NCBI GenBank assembly: GCA_029237695.1 | Contig: CM055275.1 | Coordinates: 6,191,131-6,255,130, forward strand | DNA: 64,000 nucleotides | Reading direction: 5' to 3' | DNA from: Conchocele bisecta | Taxonomy: Eukaryota > Mollusca > Bivalvia > Lucinida > Thyasiridae | In this document: positions 31,868 to 43,425 of the stretch, piece by piece | Layout: every line of letters begins with the position of its first letter | Position numbering within the stretch: position 1 is the first letter of the stretch | The notes under the pieces: generated by a model | What the model was told of the DNA's origin: nothing | Databases searched by the model: none | What the model saw: the letters and a program-made list of their open reading frames with translations, nothing else | Made by a program: the position numbers and the translations under genes

Positions 31868-31960
31868 GCGCCGCCGCTCGCCGCCGACGCGCCGCCGCCG
31901 GAAAAGCAAAACCTATGTATCGCTTTCCGCTTTCGCGGGCGAGACAAAAAACGAAACATT
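31400..31960. repeat. Two-unit repeat ending in (CCG)n
   Basis: 'tttaatagtcctatattcat', 'gtatgtataaagtttgat' and 'gtagctgacaag.tgttgaag' occur at about 31550-31630 and 31720-31800. The second leads into (ccg)n at 31834-31905 and then 'atcgctttccgctttcgcgg'. Gly/Ala/Arg-rich open frames are artefacts of the repeat. Confidence 0.65.
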
Positions 31961-32659
31961 TTGGAAATTGACTACAAAGTGAATAACACGAATTTGGACA
32001 ACACTTCTCACCTTACACTTGGAGAAGCCAGTTTGCACTAGTATAGCGAGAACAATGAATTCGATATATAAGGCCGTCTGTCTGGGATAGCTGATAGTGT
32101 ACAAAGTGCTCGCTAAACGCTATACACTAAATTCGGCTGGTTAGAAGACTTGACCCACACTGGGTTGCCTTATGGGCGCCGTTTGATAGTCTGGCCATGG
32201 GTGCCGACCCGGGACATTGATATTCAGGCTATTTCCGAACAAATCCGCTATACGATTGATTGCGTGCCAATAAAGTATGATTGCAAAACTAAGTTTTTCA
32301 TCAGGTTCCTGAACCAGGCGGGACTCGGGTTGTGATCACATGAATGTTACATACATGTGTAGCGCAGGACGGCCGGCGATTGCTCTATGGCCATATAATT
32401 GCATTTCGACGAAATTAGGTTATTTAAGCAAACCCATTTATCGCTTGTCAACAGCAATCTGCCAGACCGGCAATAACTCAAAGACAGACATTGTGGTCAT
32501 TTAAAGGAAGACGAACACGCAGAATGATAGACCTTATAGTCCGGATGTGTGCCTAGTTCCACAAACGAACGATTGCTTTTCGTATAAGCATTGTTTTAAC
32601 ATCGTTTTCGATTCTATAATTAACAAGAGTTGTCAGAAGACAACGAAGCTCGCCTGTTG
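31961..32659. other. Apparently unique, non-genic stretch
   Basis: No repeat family, LINE or conserved domain recognised; a 61-codon open frame at 32150 shows no features. One of the few stretches that may be single copy. Confidence 0.35.
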
Positions 32660-34070
32660 GCAGCCTTCATTCAAACTTGTCACAGTTGAATAAAAAACAT
32701 GAATATTATATAACTTGACCTTGGGATAAGGGGTGTGCGGTGGACCTTGACATTGAGGTCAGTGGTGGAAGGTGGATCGTGGATTTGATATAGCATGATA
32801 TAGCATATTAAGATGAATGCATGTATGAAATATCAAATTGAATGTGCTCCCTGAAATGAGAAGGAAAACAAAATTTAACCCAGCGTTAAGTTCATGAACA
32901 CACTAACTTGGTGATTTTCTACAGCATGATAGCTATTCACATGAGGAATGCGTGTATAAATGTGCTAAGTTTGTGACCTTGGCCTTGGCAAAAGGGGCGG
33001 GGTGGATCATGGATTTGCTGTAGCACAATAGAGTATTATCAGATGAATGCATGTATGAAATATGAAGGTGTTCCCTGTAAAGAAACAGAAGTTATAAAAA
33101 GACATTTACTCCAACGTTAAGTTTATGATGTTGATCTTGGGGTAAGGGATGGGCGGTGTGTCATGGATTTGCTATAGCATGATAGAGTATCATCAGATGA
33201 ATGCATATTTGAAATATCAAGGCGTTCCATGAAAGGAAACAAAAGTTATAAGACATTTACCCAACGTTAAGTTTATGAATGTGCCAAGTTTGTGACCTTG
33301 ACCTTGGGGTAAGGGCTGGGTGGTGGGTCATGAATTTGCTACACCATGATATAGGGTCATCTGAGGAATGCATGTATGAAATAACAAGGTGTTCCATGAA
33401 AGGAAACAGAAGTTATAAGACATTAACCCAACGTTAAGTGTATGAATGTGCCAAGTTTGTGACCTTGACCTTGGGGTAAGGGCTGGGTGGTGGGTCATGA
33501 TTTGATATAGGGTCATCTGAGGAATGCATGTATGAAATAACAAGGTGTTCCATGAAAGGAAACAGAAGTTATAAGACATTAACCCAACGTTAAGTGTGAA
33601 GTGCCAATTTGTGACCTTGACCTTGGGGTAAGGGCTGGGTGGTGGGTCATGGATTTGCTACAGCATGATATAGGGTCATCTGAGGAATGCATGTATGAAA
33701 TAACAAGGTGTTCCGTGAAAGGAAACAGAAGTTATAAGACATTTACCCAACGTTAAGTTTATTTTATGAATGTGCCAAGATTGTGACCTTGACCTTGGGG
33801 TAAGGGCTGGGTGGTGGGTCATGGATTTGCTACAGCATGATAGAGGGTCATCTAAGGAATGCATGTATGAAATAAGAAGGTGTTCAATGAAAGGAAACAG
33901 AAGTTATAAGACATTTACCCAACGTTAAGTTTATGAATGTGACAAGTTTGTGACCTTGACCTTGGGGTAAGGGCTGGGTGGTGGGTCATGGATTTGATAC
34001 AGCATGATAGAGGGTCATCTGAGGAATGCATGTATGAAATAACAAGGTGTTCCGTGACGACGCCAGGGGT
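32660..34070. repeat. Satellite of about 166-bp units
   Basis: Unit landmarks: 'gtgaccttgaccttggggta', agggctgggtggtgggtcat, 'gaggaatgcatgtatgaaat', 'aaggaaacagaagttataag', acccaacgttaag. Starts at about 32972, 33292, 33459, 33611, 33783 and 33950, with weaker units before. Units differ by indels (150-175 bp). Homogeneity rises toward the right end. Confidence 0.85.
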
Positions 34071-34134
34071 ATGACATAAGCTCTCTGCACTTCGTGCAGG
34101 CGAGCTAAAAACGATGTTTTCGTCGGTTTAAACG

Positions 34135-34300
34135 TTTAAACCAACGTTGTAATTTTCAAATTTGCGGCGTATATCATAATATGATAGGTCGGAAAATCTG
34201 TTTAATGGCGACGCTCTAACGGAGCCATTAAACATGTTTTGCGACCTATCATTTTCTGATATACGCCGCAAATTTCAAAATTACAATGCGGTTAACCAAT
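34135..34300. mobile_element. GREP foldback, copy 2
   Basis: Arms of about 65 bp (ttgtaattttcaaatttgcg, gatcggaaaa-type block, tttaatggcgacg) mirrored around 'ctctaacggagcc'. Confidence 0.8.
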
Positions 34301-34334
34301 TTCTAATGTGTGATATTTATTAGAAAAAGTATTT

Positions 34335-34610
34335 TATGTTTGTTTGTTTGTTTGTATATTGGCTTCGATTCCATTTTAACCTACTGCATTTGGGAGGAAA
34401 TCCCAACATCAGAACGAAACATTTTCATCGAGAGAACATATATTCAGCCCTGGAATTAGAATAACCTGACCTGGTGCAAGGTCCATACCATACCAAGTCA
34501 CTTGGCCCCTTCCCCTAAAATAGGATTACGAACAATCGTAATACTTACCAGTGTCACCAGATTCAACTGTCACATCCAAAATGCCAAAGACGTAATTGAG
34601 GGCCAAACCA
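34335..34610 (+). repeat. LREP dispersed repeat, copy 5
   Basis: Begins with (tgtt)n, then 'ttggcttcgattccattttaa', 'gaattagaataacctgacct', 'ggtgcaaggtccataccat', ending 'aattgagggccaaacca'. Confidence 0.65.
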
Positions 34611-34819
34611 GGGGCCCGTTTCACTCAACATCGTACGACTAAAATGTTCGTAAGTGCAAATTTAGGATCATCTGGGAATTGCAATTGTTTGATTTACATG
34701 TATTGAGCATAGGCTGCATATGCATATACAAGAAAACAATGTTAATGTGAAATTTACAGCTATCATAATTTTTTATTTACGAACATTTTAGTTTTAGAAC
34801 GTTTAGTGAAACGGCCCCC
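34611..34819 (-). mobile_element. PAL60 element, copy 10
   Basis: Both ends present; the core is truncated after ctgcatatgc, so one core arm is missing. Confidence 0.8.
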
Positions 34820-35080
34820 AAGTCTCCAGTCGGAATTCCGGTAATATTGTAAACTTAAGAAATTGACACATATTGGTAATATTATCGCAGCCGGTATTGT
34901 ACAGTACGACAATATATCCATCCCATAGACCTTATCTCGGAACAATTTACATAAATGCAATTACTACGCCTCTGAATGCCGTCTGGAAGCTGTGATAGCG
35001 AATTACGCTGACCTCACCGGCCCGGGTTAATCAAATTGACACTATCTACCTTCTGACCTCGATGACGACTGTCAACACAA

Positions 35081-35930
35081 TGAGTCTTCGTAACCGCGGT
35101 GACACTGCGGTGGAAAAGTCTGAAAACAGGGACACCGTGTACACGCCATGGAATATATGGAACGCCATAGTTGTCGTATGTAGACTTACACCATTATGTC
35201 ATGTGGTTCCGTCATTACGTCATGTCGTTTCATTATTACGTCAAGTGGTTTCATCATTGCGTCATGTGATTTCGTCATTACGTTATGTGGTTCCTACATT
35301 ACGTCATGCGGTTTCATCACTACGTGATGGGATTCCATTATTAAGTCATGCGGTTTCGTCATTACGTCATGCGGTATCATCTTTACGCCATGCTGTTTCA
35401 CCATTACGTCATGCGGTTTCGCCAATGAGTCGTCGTAACCCTGGTGATACGGCGGTAGAAAAGTCTGAACACAGGGACACCGTCCGTGTACGATGTACTT
35501 ACATGGAACGCTATAGCTGTCTTATGTTAGGTCATGTGGTTCCGTCAGTATGTCATGTGGTTTCGTCATTACGTCATGTGGTTTCGTCATTACGTCATGC
35601 GATTTCATCACTACGCCATGGGATTCCATCATTATGTCATGCGGTTTCATCATTACGTCATGTGGTTTCATCATTACGTCATGTGATTTCGCAATTAAGT
35701 CATGTGCTTTCATCATTACGTAATGGCGAAACCACATGACGTAATGATGAAACCACATGACGTAATGACGGAACCGCATGCCATAATGACGGAACCGCAT
35801 GACGTAATGACGGAACCGCATGACGTAATGACGGAACCGCATGACGTAATGACGGAACCGCATGACCTAATGGTGTAAACCTACATAAAACAGCTATGGC
35901 GTTCCATTTACTTAGGTTTTTGTAACGCTG
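35081..35930. repeat. Foldback array of 21-bp TTACGTCA units
   Basis: Order: flank a (35081-35190); about 11 units of tcattacgtcatg(t/c)ggttt; flank a again (35431-35530, 'aaaagtctgaacacagggac'); about 10 units; then about 7 units in inverted orientation (35733-35870); then an inverted piece of the flank (aaacagctatggcgttccat). TTACGTCA resembles a CREB/ATF half-site motif. The 225-codon frame across it is a repeat artefact. Confidence 0.85.
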
Positions 35931-36302
35931 CGGTTTTTGTAACCCCTACACCGTGAACAATCTGCTATACCGCTATAGTGTATACCAAGTTGAAAACAAA
36001 AACGACATAATTAAATCTTCCCTCGGCCGCGGTCAAAAATCTGCAGTATCGAACTCTGAACGCCAGGTCTGGCACAATCTAGTTATGAGTACATAACTCT
36101 AATTACATTTCACTACACTGCATTGCATAAGCGTTATGACGGAGTAGTATTTCCCAATGTGCGTTTGAAGCGTTCTTTGTTTTCTTTCTACTGCGTGGAG
36201 AGTGACCTAATACTTTTGCTAATACACACATTACTAGGTACGTTTATGGTAATTGTTGTTGTCATATTGTAGAATTGTCTCTCAATGACAATGTAGCGAA
36301 GT
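35931..36302. other. Unassigned stretch
   Basis: No gene, TIR or repeat recognised. Confidence 0.35.
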
Positions 36303-36500
36303 ATAATTCCAGCACAAAAATATTTACACAATTCCCTAACATTTGATGTCCAAAATTTATATCCCAGTAAACTCCCACGCCGAACGACTTTCTACAGGTG
36401 CTCTGTCTGTGCTGTCAATGTAAAGAAATGGCTGCCGTCTGTCAAAATAAACACATTTTCTTGATGAATTTATTTCAAATGCTGGAATTATAAGTAATGA
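36303..36500 (+). mobile_element. FREP left part, copy 3
   Basis: Carries 'aattccagcacaaaaatatt', tacacaattccctaacattt and ttcttgatgaatttatttca; the foldback arms are missing. 36501-36980 is unassigned. Confidence 0.65.
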
Positions 36501-36984
36501 ACATCAACGCCCTTCAGGATCTTTTATATTTTAGTGCGCGAAATGTAATTTCTATTACTCACATTTTTTAAGATGACTGTGGTGTAGCGATATGTTGCCT
36601 ATCAGCGGAAAACGTGCATCTAGGCACAACCTACCTCATTTCAACGAGTCAGGAACCGCCTGTACCAACCATATGTAGCAGTTGAAATTTGTGGGGGATA
36701 AATAAAATATCACATATATTTGTTAAATTCTTTAATCCCACCCACCCTTTGACCATGGTCTCCTTTGGGGTTATACATCACCGTCCTCACTAGTCGTTTC
36801 ATAGCTGTAGACTTAGCCATTGTGGACTTTACATCTATATGTAACTTTACTGTTTTATTATGTAGCAGTAGGTAATACGTAGTGGCTAGTCTAGCGTAGT
36901 AAAATTATTTTATTAGGCAGTCACATGACTAACAACAAATGCACTGTTTCGCATGCTCTCGGCTTTCGTACACTATTCCAGCGG

Positions 36985-37240
36985 CCGTCGTATAGACAAC
37001 TTGTTTTCTAATGCACTCGATAAATATCACGCAATCTGATTGGCTGATGGTCATACATTACAGGTATATCATTGTTGATGAACAGTGGCAAATTATTTCA
37101 ATATGTATTCCTACGCCAGTAGTAAAGGAGTGCATTAGAAATAGGTTAACCGCATTTTAATTTTCCGCGTCGCCATTAAACAGGTTTTCCGACCTATCAT
37201 TTTCTGATATATGCCGCAAATTTCAAAATTACACAGAGGA
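36985..37240. repeat. GREP, copy 3
   Basis: 'cgcaatctgattggctgatg', 'atacattacaggtatatcat' and 'tttaattttccgcgtcgcca' match 17734-17870 in reverse. Confidence 0.6.
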
Positions 37241-37560
37241 TAGTCCATCGTACATTTTGAATAGCGGGAAATAATACACGAGTGTGCGTCGGCTTCCGCG
37301 TAAGCAACGAGTGAGCGTAGCGAACGAGTTGCTTACACGGACGCCGACGGACACGAGTGTATTATTTCCACTATTCAAACATGTACGATGGAATGTCCTA
37401 TTTATTACACTTCCAAGACGGATACATATGCACATTTAGTCTATTTTTCAGATTATCATCAATGAATTGTGATGTGCGCATGAATAGTTATACAATGACG
37501 TGTTTTCCCGCGTTTTGACGTCAAATGTGACGTCATGAAAACTTTTTAAAATCCAAATTA
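37241..37560. mobile_element. ZREP foldback, copy 1
   Basis: Arms 'ccatcgtacattttgaatag' and 'cgtcggcttccgcgtaagca' are mirrored about 'gtgagcgtagcgaacgag'. A shared right part (gtgacgtcatgaaaa) follows. Copy 2, reversed, is at 51144-51430. Confidence 0.75.
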
Positions 37561-38276
37561 CACAGCTGTTTCTATGAACCAGATATATTTGACTGTATGT
37601 TTGGAATGTGTTCAGTCACATTAAAATTCTAGATTAGTCGAGACCCTTTCCAAATTTTAAAATGACTTTATTTTGGCTGTAATACAAAGTAAACATTTTG
37701 CATGGTAGCTCGTGGTTTCCAAGAAAACAGGCGCGCAATTACGGGTGTTCTGTTCACAGTGTATTATTTGTAAGGAGTTGATTACGGGTCTTCTCTCACA
37801 GCGAAACCCGTGCAAATAATTTGCAAGGTTGTAATACAGTTCTATTATCCCCACTGCCGCTCGAAACCTCTAAATAAGAATCCACACTACCGGCCAGTAA
37901 CGTTGGAGCTACCAACATAAATGTTCGACCATCTTTATTCATAAGCACATTATCATTGTTTGAAGCTGATGATTTGATATTTTATTCATAGGATCTCGAA
38001 CGAGTTCCATTTTGATATGAGATTCATGAAACGAGTCACGCACAATTTATACACCGAGCCTATAGGGGCATACAATTTGCTGAGTCAACGAGTTTCGAAA
38101 ATCTCAAATTAAATGGAAATGAGTTCCTCACATGACTTCACACTCCAAATTACAGAACATTTTGTGATATCCAATACGTTTCAGTGAGCAGTGAGTTCTC
38201 ATGTAGTTGCAAGTCACCGCAGCGAATAATGGTATTAAAGCTAGCAGTAAAACAACTTTAAATATGCCATAGTAAT
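37561..38276. repeat. Mostly unassigned; foldback at 37980-38120
   Basis: 'tgagattcatgaaacgagtc' and 'gactcaacgagttt'-type arms recur at 38695-38825, where the hairpin (ccttttgcaccgagctatag) is nearly perfect. Confidence 0.5.
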
Positions 38277-38384
38277 ATGCAGCGTATGCTCAATAAATGC
38301 AAATACATCAATCGAAATTTCCAGACGATCCTAAATTTGCACTTACGAACATTTTAGTCGTACGAAGCTTAGTGAAATGGCCCT
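38277..38384 (+). mobile_element. PAL60 right part, copy 11
   Basis: From half the core (cagcgtatgctcaataaatg) to the right end aagcttagtgaaatggccc. Confidence 0.75.
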
Positions 38385-38564
38385 AATTGTTATTACATGT
38401 GTTTCATATCACATTTATGAAATATGTTATAGCACAGCATAGCAAGGTATTCATGTGATAATACATCTATTACGCAACAGTATATTAGTACTGTACATGA
38501 ACGTATGAAACGCCATTATATGCCGTTAATAAATTGAACCGTCGACACATGTAGGTTGTCTTAT

Positions 38565-38825
38565 CGCATGTGTCAAAGGTGACATCGAATAATTATGGCA
38601 CGTGTCAAATGTGACATTGAATAATTATGGCACGTGTCAAATGTGACATATATAGAATAAGTATTTGCTACATCTACTGATAGTTCGTAGAATCTAAGCC
38701 TTTGCTATGAGATTTATGAAACGAGTCACGCACCCCTTTTGCACCGAGCTATAGCTCGGTGCAAAAAGGGTGAGTGACTTGTTTCATAAACCTCATAGCA
38801 AATGGAAACTAGTATGAGATATTTT
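38565..38825. repeat. 32-bp tandem repeat and gcaccgagc hairpin
   Basis: 'ggcacgtgtcaaatgtgaca' units (2-3) at about 38565-38650, then the hairpin 38695-38825: atgagatttatgaaacgagt ... acttgtttcataaacctcat. Confidence 0.65.
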
Positions 38826-38860
38826 ATTTATTATATACGTAAATCACTTACAATACATAT

Positions 38861-39006
38861 CAAGGTGCATGATCACGTGATTACAACAACAACTACAATT
38901 ACTGAAACGTCCAGCAGTGCCTCCGATTCAAGGTACGTATTCTGTAATATTGACCTTATTATGTAACGGATTTCAATGACACATGGCGCATCAAAAGCTG
39001 CATTAT
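38861..39006 (+). mobile_element. EBX5 left part, copy 5
   Basis: Intact left TIR caaggtgcatgatcacgtga; truncated after 'acatggcgcatcaaaagctg'. Confidence 0.75.
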
Positions 39007-39101
39007 GAACTCACGACATGTCAATATGGAAAAATATTGACAGCTTGCGTTCCATTGTGTTTCAATTGGATACGACAATACATCTATAATAAAGATATAC
39101 A

Positions 39102-39312
39102 CTGGAACCTCTCTAAGCCGGACACCGAGATAATATATGTGATATCATTTTGAGAGGTTTCTTGGTAACGCATCTCAGATAATAATGCATGTTCATGATT
39201 GCAAAATATATAAATATATCCAAGAACGCCTGATTTGCAGTGGAACATCTGTAGACCGGACACCCTGGGGTCCTCCCCAGGGTGTCCGGTTTAGAGAGGT
39301 TTCACCGTATAT
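39102..39312. mobile_element. POG element, copy 2
   Basis: ctggaacctctctaagccgg ... tccggtttagagaggtttca with an extra ccctggggtcctccccaggg hairpin. At atcacatatattatctcggt (minus) it shows the uninterrupted site used by SNAP100 in copy 1. Confidence 0.7.
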
Positions 39313-39319
39313 TGCTTAT

Positions 39320-39515
39320 TACACCACCGCCTGCGTTAATCATGCCAAGATTGTAAGGTTTCTGAACATTTATATGCATTTATATTAGTTCGCAAACAAG
39401 CAGTTTGAATGGCTATGCCTGAGCTGTAGCACAGCTCAGGCTTAGCCAATCAAGCTGCTCATGTTCAAGTATTGTGTTACTTGTAGTAAATTGGCAAGAT
39501 TAACGCATGCGGTGG
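39320..39515. repeat. CTGAGC palindromic repeat
   Basis: 'acaccaccgcctgcgttaat' left flank, core 'tgcctgagctgtagcacagc', and an inverted right flank 'aagattaacgcatgcggtgg', so the entire copy is a foldback with both flanks. Confidence 0.72.
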
Positions 39516-39574
39516 TGTACAAAGATGACGTATTTCATTGAATAGCAAATCAGGGCATAGCCTGACAAGACTGA

Positions 39575-39967
39575 GCTACAATACTTCGCCTCCGATATGT
39601 TATCTACGGCTACAATTAACCCATTCAAAAAATGTGAGCAACCGAAGTGCATACCCAACATTGTTGATGTTATATCAAAATTTTGTAAACTGTATATTTT
39701 ATACCTTTAAACAAATAATATTTGATGTAGAACTAGTAAATTGCCAATAATAATAGAACAGGGGAATCATGTTCCCATAGAAGCCATGTTTTCTCTAGTT
39801 GGTGTTCAATATTCAACATGACGAAACGAAGCTTTCAAATTTACAAGATAGGCATGTATACGTCAGATAAACACATTGCAAAACTGATTGTAAAAATCAC
39901 TCTTTCATGCGTTACATTAAAGAGATGGGGTTAAATTGCTACCCTCGCGAGAGGTATGGAGCGGGGT
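39575..39967 (+). mobile_element. YREP MITE, copy 1
   Basis: Left end 'cgcctccgatatgttatcta', cggctacaattaacc; right end 'ggttaaattgctaccctcgc', gagaggtatggagcggggta. These ends are imperfect inverted repeats. Copies at 48286-48748 and 60909-61394. Confidence 0.75.
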
Positions 39968-40011
39968 AGACAGTTTGTTTCTAGACCAGATATGCGGATG
40001 CAGAGACAGAT

Positions 40012-40254
40012 GGGGGAGCGTTTCACTACTCTTCGTACAACTAAAATGTTCGTAAGTGCAAAATTATAGTCTGTAAACTTCAGATTAACAATGTTTTCTT
40101 GTAACCAATTATTGCATTTAAATTTATTGAGCATAGGCTGCATATGCAGCCTATGCTCAATAAATGTAAATTCATCAATTGAAATTTCCTGACGATCCTA
40201 AATTTGCACTTACGAACATTTTAGTCGTACGAAGTTTAGTGAAACGATTCCCAG
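40012..40254 (+). mobile_element. PAL60 element, copy 12
   Basis: Nearly complete with an intact core; left end mutated to gggggagcgtttcactac. Confidence 0.88.
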
Positions 40255-40397
40255 AAGGTCATTGTGCGCAAAACCCATCAGCCCCATTTTCCCAGTCACA
40301 GGCGCAATTGTACAATAATTGCATGTACCTGGATTTGTGACTCATGAAAAGCAGTGAACATATGTTACAGTGTATGTATACATACCAACTGTATGTA

Positions 40398-40442
40398 CAG
40401 TCGAACCTCCCCGAACGGCCACCTCTCTACAACAACACCCAG
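40398..40442 (+). mobile_element. POG-type left-end fragment
   Basis: cagtcgaacctccccgaacg, gccacctctctacaacaac as at 14747; interrupted by the next element. Confidence 0.75.
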
Positions 40443-40675
40443 CAGGGGCGGATCTGGAAGGCGGGGTTCTTGGGTTGCAACCCCCCCCCCTTTCATCCAC
40501 GGAGTTTACATAGATCACAGTTTACCACCAGTTGGAGTCTGAATTTAAATGATGTATGACACAGGAACGAATTGCATTTCTGGACGTCTAGATTTCAATT
40601 TCTTTTCGTAGGTGGGGGGGGGGGGGGGTGGGGGGGGGGGGGGGGGGGCTTGCCCCGGTCACCCCTAGCATACTC
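40443..40675 (+). mobile_element. hAT-like MITE, copy 2, with long poly-G
   Basis: Left end CAGGGGCGGATCTGGA and 'ccacggagtttacatagatc' as at 47740. The right part contains a nearly unbroken run of about 37 G at about 40613-40650 and then decays. Confidence 0.7.
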
Positions 40676-40690
40676 ACTTGAGAATAGGAC

Positions 40691-40914
40691 TAAACACTAA
40701 ACTTCATACGACTAAATTGTTCGTATGTGCAACTTTAGGATCGTCTGGAATATTCAATTGATAGATTTACATTTATTGAACATATGTTATGCTCAATAAA
40801 TGTAAATCCAATAATTGTTTACACGAACACATAGTTAATGTGAAGTTTACAGACTATCATAAGTTTGCACTTACGAACATTTTAGTCGTTCGAAGCTTAG
40901 TGAAACGGTTACCA
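40691..40914 (-). mobile_element. PAL60 element, copy 13
   Basis: Both arms present; the core is shortened to 'attgaacatatgttatgctc'. Confidence 0.82.
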
Positions 40915-41269
40915 GATATGTACATGCTGTGACATTATGAAAATTGGGCTTACACTACTGCCATCGTTAATCTGCCCAATATTTGCCAATTTACTTATTA
41001 CAACATATTTCAATTACTGGGTTTGAAAGCACGCTGATTGATTGGGTGTGACTGTAGTTAAATCGTTTATTTACGTAAAACATAAACCACAGAACAATAA
41101 TACAATACAGGCATACGTACAATTGCCATTCTAAAATAATTATAAGAGACGGTTTGCTAAGACATTGAGCAAACAGTTATACATTTTAAAATATACATGA
41201 ACAATATTACATGTACTTGTTGCATAGTACGGAGCACGGTAGCATATACACTCCGGACTATATTTACAC

Positions 41270-41605
41270 ATATGCATGTTTATGCATGCACATGCATATA
41301 TAGTCGTGTTATAGGATACATACAATCATGCACATGCATATCGTAGGATACACAATCTGACTGTATAGTGTTTATATATACAATACACATGCACATGCAT
41401 ATATAGTCGTGTTATAGGATACATACAATCATGCACATGCTATATAGTCGTGTTATAGGATACATACAATCATGCACATGCATATATAGTCGTGTTATAG
41501 GATACATACAATCATGCACATGCATATATAGTCGTGTTATAGGATACATACAATCATGCACATGCATATATAGTCGTGTTATAGGATACATACAATCATG
41601 CGATG
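41270..41605. repeat. 42-bp tandem repeat
   Basis: Unit catatatagtcgtgttatag + gatacatacaatcatgcaca + tg, about 6-7 copies, the second broken by 60 bp of other sequence. The 14-residue repeat in open frames is an artefact. Ends where FB21 copy 9 begins. Confidence 0.85.
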
Positions 41606-41617
41606 GTGTCACAAAGC

Positions 41618-41966
41618 TACGGAACCCCGCAGGGGACATTTTTTTTTTATTATTAATTCCTTCTCACAAAATAACAATTCGTTTCCTCAGTTTGACAATT
41701 CGTTGCCTCGATTTCACAATTCGTTCCCACGATATAACAATTCGTTCCCTCGAATTAACAATTCGCTTGCACGAAATGACAATTCATTCCCTCAATTTAA
41801 CAATTCGTTCCATCGAATTAACAATTCGTTCCCACGATATAACAATTCGTTCCCTCAATTTAACAATTCGTTCCATCGAAGTAACAATTCGCTCCCACGA
41901 TATAACAATTCGTTCCCACAAATTTACAATTGTTATTTCGTGGGAACGAATTGTTAAATTTAAATT
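41618..41966. mobile_element. FB21 copy 9, one-sided
   Basis: Left edge tacggaaccccgcaggggac then about 13 units in one orientation and only one inverted unit; the right arm and edge are missing. 41967-42289 is unassigned. Confidence 0.8.
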
Positions 41967-42289
41967 AAAAAGTAATTCACGCAAATCAGCAAGTAAACGA
42001 TAAGCCATGTAAAACACATTTTTCAATAAACAAATACAGTGCAAGAGCATGAGAAATTCGGTCAACATAGTTACGTCTGTTCAATAAATCGCTAGTTTTC
42101 ACGCAGGGTCGCATAAATGTCGTCATATCTCTGACTGTAGAAATGGGGATTGAGTCCTTCGTAAACAATATCAGATTCTCTTGTGCTCATATATCACTCA
42201 TTGAAACACGTGACATGAAATAGCGTACATATCCGTATAAGAGAACGCGGGCAGATTTAGAAATAAATATTGCTAATATTGCCCAGATT

Positions 42290-42470
42290 ATCAACGTTTT
42301 TACGAAAACATCTATTGCCTGTGTCCAACTCGTAATCAAGCAGTCTGATTGTCTGAGCCTGAGCTGTAGCACAGCTCAGGCTCAGACAATCAGGCAGCTT
42401 GATTTAAATACCAATAAATTAAAGTATTTTCAAGTAAATATATATTGGCAATATTAGAGGCGGCAGTACT
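42290..42470. repeat. CTGAGC palindromic repeat
   Basis: 'caagcagtctgattgtctga' and mirror around gtagcac. Confidence 0.72.
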
Positions 42471-42669
42471 GCATGATGGTAATGTAATTGCGAGCTATGT
42501 GACGTTGTACCGTAGAAGCAGTGTGATATCATCTCACAGAAATATTTATACAAGATTTATGATATTTTTCGTAAATTTCGTCGAAAACTGACGAAAAGTT
42601 AACAGCAAATACGGAATCGAAATTTCACATTTGCTGACACTTTCGGCAGCTTTTCACGTCATATACAGT

Positions 42670-42975
42670 GTGTTTGTTTATTGGTGTTTAACGGCCGATC
42701 AACAGCTAAGACCACGTAAGCCTAGGCGAGTCACCGGGTTCGATCCCGTTTTAACCTGCTGTATTTGGGCGGGGGTGGGATATCAAATTCAGAACGGAAT
42801 ATTTACATCGAGAAAAAATATTATTCCGTCCTAAAATTAGAATAACCTGACCTGGTGCCAGGTCCATACCCCACCAAAGTGTGTGGCCCCTTCCCCTAAA
42901 TAGGATTACGAATAATCGTTTAACCAGATTCAAGTGTCACATACAAAACGCCAAATGAATAATGTCAGGGCTAAA
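42670..42975 (+). repeat. LREP dispersed repeat, copy 6 (fullest)
   Basis: tgtttgtttattggtgttta, acggccgatcaacagctaag ... cgagtcaccgggttcgatcc ... attagaataacctgacctgg ... gggctaaaccagg. The 'ggttcgatcc' recalls a B box (ggttcgaatcc), so a SINE origin is possible. Confidence 0.65.
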
Positions 42976-43109
42976 CCAGGTTAATTTATCCATCGCATTC
43001 TCCCACCTGCCACCCATACGTCATATACAGAAAACATACAGAAAAATGTCACCGTTCCTGTAAATGTTTTTCTTCTTCGGTACACAATCGCATGGCTTGT
43101 CTCATATTT

Positions 43110-43425
43110 GGCTGTGACTGGGGAAATGGGGATTATGGAATGTGTGACCAGTGTAGCTCCAGATCAAATAGCACACTCCTGAGGTAGGTAACACTCTATA
43201 TTCATTGTTAGAAGCATGAGTGGTTTTTCATTGATGGAATAGCGAACAGTGCAGATCCAGATCAGACTGTGCGGATGCACAGTCTGATCTGGATCTACAC
43301 TGGTCGCAAATCCCATAAGCCCCATTTCTCCAGTCACAGCACATATCACGAGTCTAGTCACAGGTTTGATCTACACTGGCCGCAAAACGCATAAGCCCCA
43401 TTTATCCAGTCAAAGCTACGTGTGT
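43110..43425. repeat. GATCAG repeat (best copy)
   Basis: gtgactggggaaatggggat ... hairpin cagatccagatcagactgtg / cacagtctgatctggatct ... ccccatttctccagtcacag. A second right end follows at 43381-43425. Confidence 0.8.

Noticed and set aside
31664..31959. Ala/Arg-rich open frames
   Set aside because: Products of (CCG)n and its flanks.
35062..35739. 225-codon open frame rich in SLRHVVS repeats
   Set aside because: It follows the 21-bp TTACGTCA array and reads through its spacers; the opposite strand is equally open.
35195..35870. CRISPR array
   Set aside because: Units are contiguous with no unique spacers, and the genome is eukaryotic.
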